Shown here: positions 52,812-61,938 of the stretch, piece by piece | Numbering within the stretch: the stretch's first letter is position 1 | How the letters are laid out: each line of letters begins with the position of its first letter | Assembly (NCBI GenBank): GCA_052034085.1 | Contig: JBPOJA010000013.1 | Span: forward strand, 18,599-82,598 | DNA: 64,000 nucleotides | Direction of reading: 5' to 3' | Source: UBA1426 sp052034085 | GTDB taxonomy: Bacteria > Bacillota > Clostridia > Peptostreptococcales > Anaerovoracaceae | The notes under the pieces: model-generated | Databases searched by the model: none | The model's input: the letters and a program-made list of their open reading frames with translations, nothing else | Told to the model about the DNA's origin: nothing | Program-made: the position numbers and the translations under genes

Positions 52812-54683
52812 TTATTTAAGATATTTTAGGGGGTTTTGGGGAACACCTTTGATATGAACTTCAAAGTGCAAATGAGGCCCCGTGCTCCTGCCGGTATTTC
52901 CTACATTCGCAATATGCTGGCCCTGGTAAACTTTATCTCCTTTTTTCACCAGAAGCTTGCTGCAATGGCCATAAACGGTTGACATGTTCTGGCCGTGGTC
53001 AATCTTTATACAATAACCCAGAGCACCTTCCCATCCGGCGGAAATAACAATACCACCGTCTGCAGCCCTGATTTTGGTCCCATGGGGATTGGCCAAATCT
53101 ATGCCGTTATGCATCCTGCCCCAGCGCGTTCCGAATCTGGATGTAAGACGGCCCCTGACGGGGTACTGGAGTACGCCGGTCCCAATAAGCGGCGGCAGTG
53201 GTTTTGTGCCTTTAACCACAATCTGATCTTTCGGCTGGCTTATTACTTCAGCCTGAAGCTCCACCCTGTCAATTTCTTCGCCGTTATTGCGCACCACTCG
53301 GGCCACAACCTGCTTTTCACCTTTTACACCGGCACGTTTTACAGCTGTTTCACCCTTGAACAGGGAGGCAGATTCCTCATAAGTAACATCGAAATCTATA
53401 TATGCTATGTATTCCTGGATTTCCGTTGTTTGAACTGTGAGTACCGGGCGAACCCTGTTGAGAACCAGTTCCTGATCTATGCTGAGCTTGGCGGGATTTA
53501 TATCAGGATTGGTAGACATGAGCTCCTCCTGACTCATTCCCAGACTTTTTGCTATGGCGCCAAAGGTATCGCCCGCCTTAACCTTGTAGGTTTTAACCTC
53601 CACCGCACCGGTCAGCATATAATCCAGAACATCTTCTTTTTTCTGGATGTTGCCCAGTTTAGTATCAAATTCTTTAATAACTACATCTTCGGCGAAATCC
53701 ACGGATTCGTAAGCAACACCATCCTTTTCACCGGTATAGCCCGCCTGAATGGCGTTTAAAATCTCCTGGGCTTCATCTCTGTTGTGTAATCTGGCCTTTT
53801 GCTGCCCGTTTACGACAATAGCATAAGCCGTGGCTGTCATATCTTTCATGTATGTGAAACGGTTAAGCACATCATCTATGCTGTCCATTTCCCTGTTAAG
53901 TTTTGCGACTTTGCGGAAACTGATATCCTTGTCCCTGCAGATATTGATTTCGGCATCATAAGTGCAGGATAATTTATCTCCTATAACATCGATGGCATCA
54001 TACACATAATCCACATCCTCCACCACGCCTAAAACCTTGCCGTTATACATGTATTCATATGCCATGGCATTATCAACTGCGAGCCCGAAAGTTGCAGATA
54101 ATACAAGCATGCCTGAAATTCCTGCAATTATCGGTCGTTTTCTATCGTGAAGGAATCTTTTTATCGCAGTTCTTTTTTCTGTAATGGCGGAGCGGGTAGC
54201 TGTGTAGAATCTGGCTGTATTATAAAATGCCATGTTGACAAAATCATCCACATTGTTTACGAAAGATGCCATTTTCAAGGAAAAACAAGCTTCTTTCTCT
54301 TTGAATTTTTCTCCTGCCCGTCTAAAAAACGCAGAGGGCCTGCTGATAATTTTAGAGATACTTTTGTCCACAAAAAGATCCAGACGATTGTCCGCTTCTT
54401 TGATCTGCTGCTCTTTGATCTCACGTCTGTTTGCTCTTTCTTTTGCTATCTCTTCCAAGGCTGCATTTACATAATCCTCAGATTTCCCCTCAGATAAACG
54501 CTCAATCTTTCCTTCAATGATTTTGTCTAAATTGGTCTTGGCCCGATTCCGGTTCAGGTTTCTTGTAGCTTTTGTCAATGGGTCGTTCTCTTCCTCTTCA
54601 CGCCAAACAGAGATCCCTTTATCATCAGGATCTCCTGCAGATCCGATATTTTCTACTGTTGCCTTTTTCAAAAACTCATCCAT
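52812..54683 (-). CDS. Membrane-anchored M23 peptidase with LysM and G5 domains
   Basis: 623 aa. About 185 residues of charged, probably cytoplasmic sequence precede a single membrane helix (PIIAGISGMLVLSATFGLAV, about 187-206). Outside are a linker region, a LysM motif (YKVKAGDTFGAIAKSLGMSQ), a G5 domain and a C-terminal M23 peptidase with zinc motifs RMHNGIDLANP and GPHLHFEVHIKG. It should cut peptidoglycan cross-bridges at the membrane surface. The long internal N-terminus is unusual and may link to cytoplasmic partners; neighbours are walR and the DnaD-like gene. Confidence 0.9.
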   Translation of the reverse strand: MDEFLKKATVENIGSAGDPDDKGISVWREEEENDPLTKATRNLNRNRAKTNLDKIIEGKIERLSEGKSEDYVNAALEEIAKERANRREIKEQQIKEADNRLDLFVDKSISKIISRPSAFFRRAGEKFKEKEACFSLKMASFVNNVDDFVNMAFYNTARFYTATRSAITEKRTAIKRFLHDRKRPIIAGISGMLVLSATFGLAVDNAMAYEYMYNGKVLGVVEDVDYVYDAIDVIGDKLSCTYDAEINICRDKDISFRKVAKLNREMDSIDDVLNRFTYMKDMTATAYAIVVNGQQKARLHNRDEAQEILNAIQAGYTGEKDGVAYESVDFAEDVVIKEFDTKLGNIQKKEDVLDYMLTGAVEVKTYKVKAGDTFGAIAKSLGMSQEELMSTNPDINPAKLSIDQELVLNRVRPVLTVQTTEIQEYIAYIDFDVTYEESASLFKGETAVKRAGVKGEKQVVARVVRNNGEEIDRVELQAEVISQPKDQIVVKGTKPLPPLIGTGVLQYPVRGRLTSRFGTRWGRMHNGIDLANPHGTKIRAADGGIVISAGWEGALGYCIKIDHGQNMSTVYGHCSKLLVKKGDKVYQGQHIANVGNTGRSTGPHLHFEVHIKGVPQNPLKYLK

Positions 54684-54701
54684 AACTGGCTTTCGTTTAA
54701 G

Positions 54702-56015
54702 TTATCTGTTTTGCTGAATTTCATTATAGCCTTTTTCTGAGGCCTTTTCAAGTTCTTTCATCCTCTTGCTCAGTTTATCAGAGAAACAGGAGCACCTGCT
54801 TCCATCCTCCAGCATTCCTTCGTCTCTGCATAAAGAGCATTTGTAGACCATGTCCATGTAGTCTGTGCGATAGTTATTTTCCGTCAAATGAAATGCTTTT
54901 TCATCCATGAGCCTGGTCTGTCTGGCCTTCAGTTCCCGAATCAGCTCCTGTGAACCCGATTTTTTTACAAGCATTTCTTTTGAAATCTGCATACTTATAT
55001 TTAATATCTCCTCATCCAACTTTTTTATTTGGGGAACTTTTTCATAAACTTCTCTGCGCCTTTCCTCTGCATCTTCACGACTTTGCTTCCGGTCTTCCTC
55101 ATATGATTTCAATACCTCAGAGATAAGCTTCCCTTCTGCCGTGGAAGCGGGCTTAACGTCCCTTGATGACTCAGCATCCTTTGCAGAGGTAAGAACTTTA
55201 TTTACATAGTTAATATTTGGATTGGATATGCCGCTGGTCTTTTTGCAGGCCTCCAGCACATCGTTAATATTTAGGGCAAGATCATCAAACCACACATCCA
55301 TGATTCTCTGCTCTTCTTCAGTTGGATTTCTCATGAAGCCCAGGGCTTTCATAACCCGCTTATAAAGATAATATCTGTTACTGGTTTCTTCTACATGCCC
55401 GGATACATCTTCCGTTGTTTTAAGGCCTGCGCCGACCCACTCCCTTATTACGGCTCCCACATAATTTACGGCTGTATTCTTTCTCTCATTTTTGCAGTAA
55501 TCAAAGGCATAAAGGATGTATTCTTTGGAAATGCCATAATCCCTGATCCAGTTCATTATGGTAACCGGCTCTTTTCCCTGAAGTATGCGGCCTAACTTCT
55601 GTTCAATGGCTGCATAAAGTTCCTTAAGGGATTTATCATTCATATCAGCAGGCAAATGATTGTCTGCTCCTTCTTTTTTCTTTTTGCTTCTTCCGTTTAT
55701 GCGAAATATCCGGTCTTTCAATCCGGCAAAAATGACATGGTAAACCAGGCGGTTGTTTTCATCCGGATAAAGCTTTTCAATGACGCCCTTTTCTTCCCAG
55801 TAAGTCCAGGCTGCCAGCACTTCTTCGATTTTCAGAGAAAGTTGTTTTGCAATATCCTGATTATCTATAGCTGTGCCCAAATCAGCATACATGAGGGCGA
55901 AGAGAAAAACCTTCACGTAATTACCGGGCGCATCAGGCAGAAATTCATTAATGAAGACGTTTTCCACCGGAGTATCATGCAAATAATAGCTCTGTATTTC
56001 TTCTCTTTTGAACAT
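54702..56015 (-). CDS. DnaD-domain replication initiation protein
   Basis: 437 aa. N-terminal winged-helix region (about 1-110), DnaD/DnaB_2 domains in the middle (KELYAAIEQKLGRILQGKEP, RDYGISKEYILYAFDYC), a coiled-coil stretch, and a C-terminal four-cysteine motif CSLCRDEGMLEDGSRCSC that may hold zinc. Such proteins help load the replicative helicase, whose gene lies just upstream. The C-terminal Cys segment resembles the start of DnaC-type loaders. Confidence 0.85.
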   Translation of the reverse strand: MFKREEIQSYYLHDTPVENVFINEFLPDAPGNYVKVFLFALMYADLGTAIDNQDIAKQLSLKIEEVLAAWTYWEEKGVIEKLYPDENNRLVYHVIFAGLKDRIFRINGRSKKKKEGADNHLPADMNDKSLKELYAAIEQKLGRILQGKEPVTIMNWIRDYGISKEYILYAFDYCKNERKNTAVNYVGAVIREWVGAGLKTTEDVSGHVEETSNRYYLYKRVMKALGFMRNPTEEEQRIMDVWFDDLALNINDVLEACKKTSGISNPNINYVNKVLTSAKDAESSRDVKPASTAEGKLISEVLKSYEEDRKQSREDAEERRREVYEKVPQIKKLDEEILNISMQISKEMLVKKSGSQELIRELKARQTRLMDEKAFHLTENNYRTDYMDMVYKCSLCRDEGMLEDGSRCSCFSDKLSKRMKELEKASEKGYNEIQQNR

Positions 56016-56018
56016 TGC

Positions 56019-57350
56019 CTAGTCCTTTATTTTAGCAATATCTACGAACCGGGTCTGCTTTCCCAGCCAGGTAAGTTGTATTTCTGCCGTGGGGCCGCTC
56101 CTGTGCTTGGCAATATGCACATCGCACACATTGGGAGTCTCCGAATCTTCGTTATAATAATCATCCCTGTAAAGCAGCATAACTATATCGGCATCCTGCT
56201 CGATGGAACCTGACTCCCTCAGGTCAGAGAGCAAAGGCCTGTGATCGGACCTAAGTTCAGGTGCTCTTGAAAGCTGTGACAACACCATCACAGGGCATTC
56301 CATCTCCCGGGCTAGCTGTTTCAGATATCTGGAAAGAGCAGTGACTTCCTGCTGACGGCTTTCAGCCCGGCCTTCATAGGACATGAGCTGAAGGTAGTCT
56401 ACAACCACCAGATCCAATCCCTTTTCAGCCTTTAATCTCCGGCATTTATTCCTTATCTCCATAATGCTGATGCCCGGTGTGTCATCTATGTATATGTTAG
56501 ATCCAGAAAGCGCATCCATGGCCTCATAAAGATTGTCCCAGTCATGCCTTTCGAGAGTTCCTGTTTTTATTTTGGTCATGTCCACTTTGGCTTCAATGGC
56601 TAAAAACCTTTGTCCCAGTTGCTCCCTTGACATTTCAAGACTGAATATCAGCACACTTCCGCCATGCTTCAGGCCCGCATGCCTGGCAATATTTAAGGCA
56701 AAAGCGGTTTTCCCCATACTGGGTCTGGCAGCTACGATGATGAGATCAGACTTTTGGAGACCTGAAGTCAGGCCATCCAGATCCTTGAAGCCCGTGGAAA
56801 TTCCGGTGAGCTGCCCCTCTAATTTGGCAATCTCATCTATTCTTTTAATATTGCTGAAAAGAATCTCTTTAAGATGCTCGTAATCTTTTCTCTGCCTGGT
56901 CTGAGCTATTTTAAATATTGATTGCTCAGCATGATCCAGCACAGTCTCAGGTTCGGTATTTTCTCTGTAAGACTCTTCCATGATATCAGCTGAAGCATTT
57001 ATTAGCCGTCTTAAAATCGCTTTTTCTTCAATGATTTTGGCATATTCCAGGGCATTGGCTGTAGAGGGCACTGCGGAAGACAGATTTGCCACATAGCTAC
57101 GCCCTCCAACCATTTCCAGGGAATTTCTTTTTTTCAGTTCCTCAGAAACCGTAAGAAAATCCACAGGAGAGCCATTTTTATTCAGAACTTTAATGGCTTC
57201 AAATATCTCCCTGTGCATTTCACTGTAGAAGTCATCAGAAGTCAGAAACTCCAAAACGTCAAACAGAGCTTCCTTATTTAGCATTATTGACCCCAAAACA
57301 GATTTTTCTGCTTCGGGGCTATGGGGGGCTATTCTTTCCCTTGAATTCAT
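56019..57350 (-). CDS. dnaB: Replicative DNA helicase DnaB
   Basis: 443 aa. N-terminal MNSRERIAPHSPEAEKSVLG, Walker A ARPSMGKTAFALN, Walker B LDLVVVDYLQLMS and LSRAPELR-type loop. Hexameric helicase of the replication fork. The order rplI-dnaB is common in Bacillota. Confidence 0.97.
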   Translation of the reverse strand: MNSRERIAPHSPEAEKSVLGSIMLNKEALFDVLEFLTSDDFYSEMHREIFEAIKVLNKNGSPVDFLTVSEELKKRNSLEMVGGRSYVANLSSAVPSTANALEYAKIIEEKAILRRLINASADIMEESYRENTEPETVLDHAEQSIFKIAQTRQRKDYEHLKEILFSNIKRIDEIAKLEGQLTGISTGFKDLDGLTSGLQKSDLIIVAARPSMGKTAFALNIARHAGLKHGGSVLIFSLEMSREQLGQRFLAIEAKVDMTKIKTGTLERHDWDNLYEAMDALSGSNIYIDDTPGISIMEIRNKCRRLKAEKGLDLVVVDYLQLMSYEGRAESRQQEVTALSRYLKQLAREMECPVMVLSQLSRAPELRSDHRPLLSDLRESGSIEQDADIVMLLYRDDYYNEDSETPNVCDVHIAKHRSGPTAEIQLTWLGKQTRFVDIAKIKD

Positions 57351-57370
57351 TATCTTACCTCATAAACAAA

Positions 57371-57817
57371 TTATAGGCTGTCTACTGTTATTTTTAGGGT
57401 TCCTGTTATCTCGGCAAAGAGTTTAATCTCTGCCTGATGTTCCCCTATCTGCTTAATAGGTAAATCCAGGTGAATTTTCTTCTTGTCTATTTCTATATCG
57501 AACTGTTCCTTCAAGGCATCACTCAAATCTTTGGAGGTAATAGAACCGAAAAGCTTGCCGCCTTCACCACTTTTACCTTTTATCAGAAGATTGATTTCTT
57601 CCAGCCGTTTTGCCATAGCCTGGGCGGAATCATAATCCTCTGCCCTTCTGGCCGCATTGGCGGCTTTTATTCTGTCGAGCTCGCGCATATTGGCCGGAGT
57701 AGCCTCTTTTGCCAGATTTTTTGGCATGAGAAAATTTCTTGCGTAGCCCGGATTAACATCGACTACATCCCCTGCTTTGCCTGTGCCTTTAACATCGGCA
57801 AGTAAAATTATTTTCAT
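57371..57817 (-). CDS. rplI: Ribosomal protein L9
   Basis: 148 aa from the ATG at 57817 with GGAGG upstream. MKIILLADVKGTGKAGDVVD and NPGYARNFLMPKNLA are the L9 signature. Lies one base after gdpP and before dnaB. Confidence 0.97.
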   Translation of the reverse strand: MKIILLADVKGTGKAGDVVDVNPGYARNFLMPKNLAKEATPANMRELDRIKAANAARRAEDYDSAQAMAKRLEEINLLIKGKSGEGGKLFGSITSKDLSDALKEQFDIEIDKKKIHLDLPIKQIGEHQAEIKLFAEITGTLKITVDSL

Positions 57818-57818
57818 A

Positions 57819-59825
57819 TTAAAGCCCTCCGTTTCTTTCACTCATCCGAATTATATCTTTAAGTTCATCGAGAGCATCTTCCTGACTTACATCTATCTGA
57901 GCACCGGCTGTTGTCAGATGCCCGCCGCCTCCCATCTGTTCCATAATAGTCTGAACATTTACGTCTCCCAGAGAGCGTGCACTGATGATAGTTTGTCCCT
58001 GCTCATTGGTGCCCAGCACAAAACTTGCCCTGATCCCTTTTATATTCAAAAGTTCATCTGCAGCCTGGGATGCTATGACCTGAATATTCTGCATAGGGCC
58101 GCTATAACCGGAAATGGCTATGCCTTCAGCAGTGATTTCCGCATCTGCAATAATCGTTGCCTTAACTTTAAATGTGTCCATATCCATCTGAAAAAGTTGC
58201 CTTATATTTGCCGTGTCGGCTCCGTTTCTTCTGAGCCAGGACGCAGCTTCAAAGGTTCTGGCACCGGTTTTCACAGAAAAGCTCTTTGTATCTATGATAA
58301 TTCCTGCCAGCATGGCTTCGGCTTCCAGCTTATCGACTTTTTTCTTGCCTTCATCTGAATATTGGAGGATTTCTGCAACCAGCTCAGAAGTGGATGATGC
58401 ATAAGATTCCATATATGTAAGTACGGCATTGTCAATACTGTCTTCTGCCTTTCTATGATGATCTATCACAACAATTTTTTCTGCTTTTCCCAGCAGTGAG
58501 GGCTCATCCAGCAATGAGGGCCTGTGAGTGTCCACAACTATGAGCAGGGTCTTTTTCGTTACCCTTTCCAGGGCCTCTTCAGGTGTTATCAGGTTAAACT
58601 GCTCCGATTCCCTTGCTTTTTCATAAAGCTTGCTTATAGCCTGACCATGTCTGCCCACAATAATAGCATATTCTTTTTCCATATTTCTCACAATGCGGCT
58701 TATACCAAGAGCAGAACCGAAGCTGTCCATGTCAGGATTCTTATGGCCGGTTATTAAAACCATATCCGCCTGTTCGATGGCCTGCCTTAAGGCATGTGCC
58801 ATCATTCTCGACTTGCCCTTACTTCTTTTTTCCACAGTCTGCAGTTTGCCGCCGTAGTAGTCGACTCGGGTCTTTCTCTTGACTACTGCCTGGTCGCCGC
58901 CTCTGCCAAGAGCCAGATCCAAGGCGGCCAGGGCATTGCTGTCAGCTTCTTTAAGTGAATCACCCTGTCCGACTCCTATAGAAAGGGAAGGCGGAAAATC
59001 AGCCTCCGTTTCCACTGCCCTGACTTCGTCCAGAAGGGCGAACTTTACCGTTTCCATGTCCATGAGGTATTTGTATTCAAAGAGCATAAGATATCTGCCG
59101 CTTTTATACCTGATCATTGTCCCGTTTATGCGAACCAGCCACTGGCGTAATATTGCTTCAATCTGGTCTATTAACACGCCCCTCTTTTCTTCCGTTGTGG
59201 GAGAAATAAGTTCATCATAGTTGTCTATGTTTACATAGGCGTAACAGGTTTTGGCATTTTCGTGCTCCTGTCTTAAGGCATCCAGTTCACTGTTGTCCAG
59301 CCAGCAAAGCAAAATATTGTCTTTCTCTTTGCCGCCCTGCCAGGAAGACATGACTTTATATACACGGTCCTTATGTTTTACTACTTTAAAAATCTCTTCG
59401 TCTTTTTCGTCTTTCCCTCTAAGATGGGGTTTTTCTTTGACAAAATCCGAATACCTCATCCCCGTTAATTCTGTAAAAGAAGTTTCCATAATGGCTGCAT
59501 CATGAAATATCTCTTTGAATCCATGGTTGAACCAAAGTATGGAATCCTCTTTATTCACGACTGCCAGGGGGAATTTTGTATTTTGTATAAAAAAGCGTGA
59601 AGTTTCATCCAGACCTGTTGCCACGGTTCTGGCATATTCTTCAAAGGTTTCCGTGTCTTTATCGAAGCTGATCTTCAGCCAGATTGCCAGTATACATGAA
59701 ATAACCAGCGCACCAATTCCCGCATTGCTGTTGAAGTAATATAAAGCCGCCGAAAACACAACCAGAACTATGATGCCCGAAATGAGTACTGCTTTATTCT
59801 TCTTCTTAAGCTGTTTGCTAGCCAT
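57819..59825 (-). CDS. gdpP: Cyclic di-AMP phosphodiesterase GdpP
   Basis: 668 aa from the ATG at 59825 with GGAAGG upstream. Two membrane helices (about 12-55), a PAS-like region, a degenerate GGDEF domain, and DHH/DHHA1 catalytic domains with ITGHKNPDMDSFGSALG, VIDHHRKAED and GGGGHLTTAGAQ. It degrades c-di-AMP, which governs potassium and osmotic balance. Standard neighbour of rplI. Confidence 0.94.
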   Translation of the reverse strand: MASKQLKKKNKAVLISGIIVLVVFSAALYYFNSNAGIGALVISCILAIWLKISFDKDTETFEEYARTVATGLDETSRFFIQNTKFPLAVVNKEDSILWFNHGFKEIFHDAAIMETSFTELTGMRYSDFVKEKPHLRGKDEKDEEIFKVVKHKDRVYKVMSSWQGGKEKDNILLCWLDNSELDALRQEHENAKTCYAYVNIDNYDELISPTTEEKRGVLIDQIEAILRQWLVRINGTMIRYKSGRYLMLFEYKYLMDMETVKFALLDEVRAVETEADFPPSLSIGVGQGDSLKEADSNALAALDLALGRGGDQAVVKRKTRVDYYGGKLQTVEKRSKGKSRMMAHALRQAIEQADMVLITGHKNPDMDSFGSALGISRIVRNMEKEYAIIVGRHGQAISKLYEKARESEQFNLITPEEALERVTKKTLLIVVDTHRPSLLDEPSLLGKAEKIVVIDHHRKAEDSIDNAVLTYMESYASSTSELVAEILQYSDEGKKKVDKLEAEAMLAGIIIDTKSFSVKTGARTFEAASWLRRNGADTANIRQLFQMDMDTFKVKATIIADAEITAEGIAISGYSGPMQNIQVIASQAADELLNIKGIRASFVLGTNEQGQTIISARSLGDVNVQTIMEQMGGGGHLTTAGAQIDVSQEDALDELKDIIRMSERNGGL

Positions 59826-59890
59826 ATGTTGATTTTTCCTTCCTGCCGTCTGTGCCGTCCAGCGGATTATGCCTTGTGTTTTGGATATAA

Positions 59891-59919
59891 ATTGTAACAC
59901 AAGCAGGCTCCGTCTTCAA
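59891..59919 (-). promoter_or_regulatory. Promoter of the gdpP-rplI-dnaB run
   Basis: On the complement: TTGAAG (59914-59919), 17-bp spacer, TACAAT (59891-59896) with an extended TG. Lies just after the rpsR terminator. Confidence 0.65.
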
Positions 59920-59937
59920 GTTGCACAAAACTAAAAA

Positions 59938-59960
59938 GACGGCCTTTTTATAAGCCGTCC
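59938..59960 (-). terminator. Rho-independent terminator of rpsF-ssb-rpsR
   Basis: On the complement GGACGGC, an AU-rich loop, GCCGTC and then UUUUUAG. The paired arms are 59938-59943 and 59954-59960; the run of A at 59933-59937 gives the U-tract. Confidence 0.88.
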
Positions 59961-59979
59961 TTTGAAAACTTCTTCCGGG

Positions 59980-60210
59980 TTAGTCAGCTACATAGGGCAG
60001 TAATGCAACAACTCTGGCCCTTTTAATAGCTTTTGTAACCGCTCTCTGGTGTACTGCGCAGGTGCCCGTAATTCTTTTGGGCAGGATTTTTCCTCTTTCT
60101 GTAATGTATTTCCTCAGCTTTTCGACATCTTTATAATCAACATAATCCGTCTTTTCTGCACAGAACTGGCATACTTTTTTCCTTCTTATGCCACGTTTTT
60201 TATCAAACAT
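59980..60210 (-). CDS. rpsR: Ribosomal protein S18
   Basis: 76 aa. DYKDVEKLRKYITERGKILP and RRITGT-type KRITGTCAVHQRAVTKAIKR are diagnostic. The N-terminal CQFCAEK pair of cysteines is retained. Last gene of rpsF-ssb-rpsR. Confidence 0.97.
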   Translation of the reverse strand: MFDKKRGIRRKKVCQFCAEKTDYVDYKDVEKLRKYITERGKILPKRITGTCAVHQRAVTKAIKRARVVALLPYVAD

Positions 60211-60225
60211 TTCTTTGACCCCTTT

Positions 60226-60636
60226 CTAAAATGGTATATCGTCTTCGTCATCCAGAGCCTGGAAGCCTTCCGGAACTGCCATTTCTTCACTTCTGCCAGC
60301 TCCGCCGCCTCTTTCAGGCCTGTCGCCCCACTCTAAAAATTCCACTCTGTCAGCATGAACATCTGTAGTATAGCGGGTTTCACCTTCTTTTGTGGTATAG
60401 CTGCCGGTCTGAATTCTTCCCTGTATGGCAACAAGGCGACCTTTTGCCAGATACTTTTCACAAAGCTCGGCAGTTTTCCCGAAAGTTACTATCCTGATAA
60501 AGTCAGCTGCCTTTTCCTTCGCCAAAGGCCGGTCAACCGCCAAAGTAAAGTTGGCAACGGCAGTTTCCGTCTGAGGGATATATCTCATTTCAGGATCTTT
60601 TGTAAGGCGACCTATTAAAACAACGTTATTCATCAT
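60226..60636 (-). CDS. ssb: Single-stranded DNA-binding protein
   Basis: 136 aa with an OB fold (NNVVLIGRLTKDPEMRYIPQ, ANFTLAVDR) and the acidic C-terminal tip DDEDDIPF that recruits repair and replication proteins. Shorter linker than in Bacillus. Located between rpsF and rpsR as usual. Confidence 0.96.
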   Translation of the reverse strand: MMNNVVLIGRLTKDPEMRYIPQTETAVANFTLAVDRPLAKEKAADFIRIVTFGKTAELCEKYLAKGRLVAIQGRIQTGSYTTKEGETRYTTDVHADRVEFLEWGDRPERGGGAGRSEEMAVPEGFQALDDEDDIPF

Positions 60637-60668
60637 TCTCTCCCTGGTAATTACCTGTTCGGTTTCCG

Positions 60669-60956
60669 TTAGTCCCTGTCGATATTGACAATGATGTGTC
60701 TTATGATGCTGTCAGAAATCTTTATTCTTCTGTCCAGTTCTTTTGGCAGATCGGCATCGGCCTGAAAATCAACTACCACATAATATCCTTCGCTTTTCTT
60801 TTCGATAGGATAGGCAAGTTTTCTCATTCCCCAGATGTCGACTTTTCCGACCTCACCGCCGTTGGAAATGATTTCTTTAACCATTTCGACAGTGGCTTCT
60901 TTTTTGTCGTCTTCCAATGTCGCTTCAATGATGAACATAAGCTCATAATTGTTCAT
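60669..60956 (-). CDS. rpsF: Ribosomal protein S6
   Basis: 95 aa from the ATG at 60956, which has a perfect AAGGAGGTG before it. MNNYELMFIIEATLEDDKKE and KLAYPIEKKSEGYYVVVDF are typical of S6. Confidence 0.97.
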   Translation of the reverse strand: MNNYELMFIIEATLEDDKKEATVEMVKEIISNGGEVGKVDIWGMRKLAYPIEKKSEGYYVVVDFQADADLPKELDRRIKISDSIIRHIIVNIDRD

Positions 60957-60982
60957 TCTTTCACCTCCTTGTGGACTTATGG

Positions 60983-61031
60983 CCTTGCTTCGATACAAGG
61001 CAAGGATTTTCACGAGTTTCCATGTTGGAAA
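60983..61031 (-). promoter_or_regulatory. Structured 5' leader of rpsF
   Basis: Two hairpins lie between the promoter and rpsF: TTTCCA/TGGAAA (61017-61031, 3-nt loop) and CCTTGC/GCAAGG (60983-61005). S6 operons are often controlled through an mRNA leader that binds the S6:S18 pair; whether this is that element is not shown. Confidence 0.4.
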
Positions 61032-61046
61032 TTTTCATGCTTGATT

Positions 61047-61074
61047 AGTATATCACATGATTTTCAATATGCAA
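61047..61074 (-). promoter_or_regulatory. Promoter of rpsF-ssb-rpsR
   Basis: On the complement: TTGCAT (61069-61074), 16-bp spacer, TATACT (61047-61052), with an extended TG. The leader would be about 85 nt. Confidence 0.62.
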
Positions 61075-61091
61075 GGAATTTGTTTTATGCC

Positions 61092-61823
61092 TTACGCATT
61101 GAATTCATTTAGTTTTTCCCGCACTATTGTTTCTACTTTTTCTGACAGGTTTGAGACTTCAGCTTTATCCATGCCGGCAGTTTCTATTACTTTATGAATG
61201 TGAAAATTCACTTTAGCCGGTCTTATGAAGCCCTTTTCCTCAAATGCCCTGAATGAACCACTTAAAGTAACCGGCACTACCGGTACTCCGGCCTTGGTGG
61301 CAAGCCGAAGGCTTCCTTTTTTGAATTCTGCCATTTCCTGACTTCTGCTACGGGTGCCTTCGGGGAAAATCACAAGTGAAAAACCCTGCTTTAAAAGTTC
61401 TACACCTTCCTCTATGGCCCTGAGCGATGCCCGGGCATCATCCCGCTGTATGAATACACTTCTCACATCCGCTATCCAGGATCCGAAAAGGGGAATTTTG
61501 CTCAGTTCTTCCTTGGCAACAAAGCCGAACTGCTTGCTCCTGATAACTGCAAAATATATTGGGATATCCAGGTAACTTTGGTGGTTGGACACAAAAACGC
61601 AAGGGCCTTCCGGAATTTCGCCATCGGAACTTATATTCAGTTCAATACCGGCTTTCCTGAGTACTGCATCCGCCCAGGCATCTTCGGCCTTTCGTATCTC
61701 TGCTCTCTCTGATTCAAGTTGTCCCTGCGCCTTATATTTTCTGATATTTTCTTTCAGCGGCTTTATGGTTTCCAAAAAATATACGAACCAGATTAAAAAT
61801 GGTATATTTCTTAGTTTGTTCAT
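61092..61823 (-). CDS. plsC: 1-acyl-sn-glycerol-3-phosphate acyltransferase
   Basis: 243 aa. Acyltransferase motifs VSNHQSYLDIPIYF (H-x4-D), FPEGTRSRSQEM and VPVVPVTLSGSF. One N-terminal hydrophobic segment. It makes phosphatidic acid for membrane lipids. AGGAGGT precedes the ATG. Confidence 0.93.
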   Translation of the reverse strand: MNKLRNIPFLIWFVYFLETIKPLKENIRKYKAQGQLESERAEIRKAEDAWADAVLRKAGIELNISSDGEIPEGPCVFVSNHQSYLDIPIYFAVIRSKQFGFVAKEELSKIPLFGSWIADVRSVFIQRDDARASLRAIEEGVELLKQGFSLVIFPEGTRSRSQEMAEFKKGSLRLATKAGVPVVPVTLSGSFRAFEEKGFIRPAKVNFHIHKVIETAGMDKAEVSNLSEKVETIVREKLNEFNA

Positions 61824-61878
61824 GATACCTCCTGATATGTACCTGCCACACTTTCCGCAGACTTTCAGCTATGAAGAT

Positions 61879-61884
61879 ATTGTA
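61879..61884 (-). promoter_or_regulatory. Extended -10 element of plsC
   Basis: On the complement TG-C-TACAAT. No convincing -35, as often with extended -10 promoters. A TATAAT at 61901-61906 on the plus strand may serve the divergent nucleotidyltransferase gene. Confidence 0.45.
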
Positions 61885-61938
61885 GCACATGCCCATGAAT
61901 TATAATATAATGGATACATCAAAAGAAGGGAAGATTAT

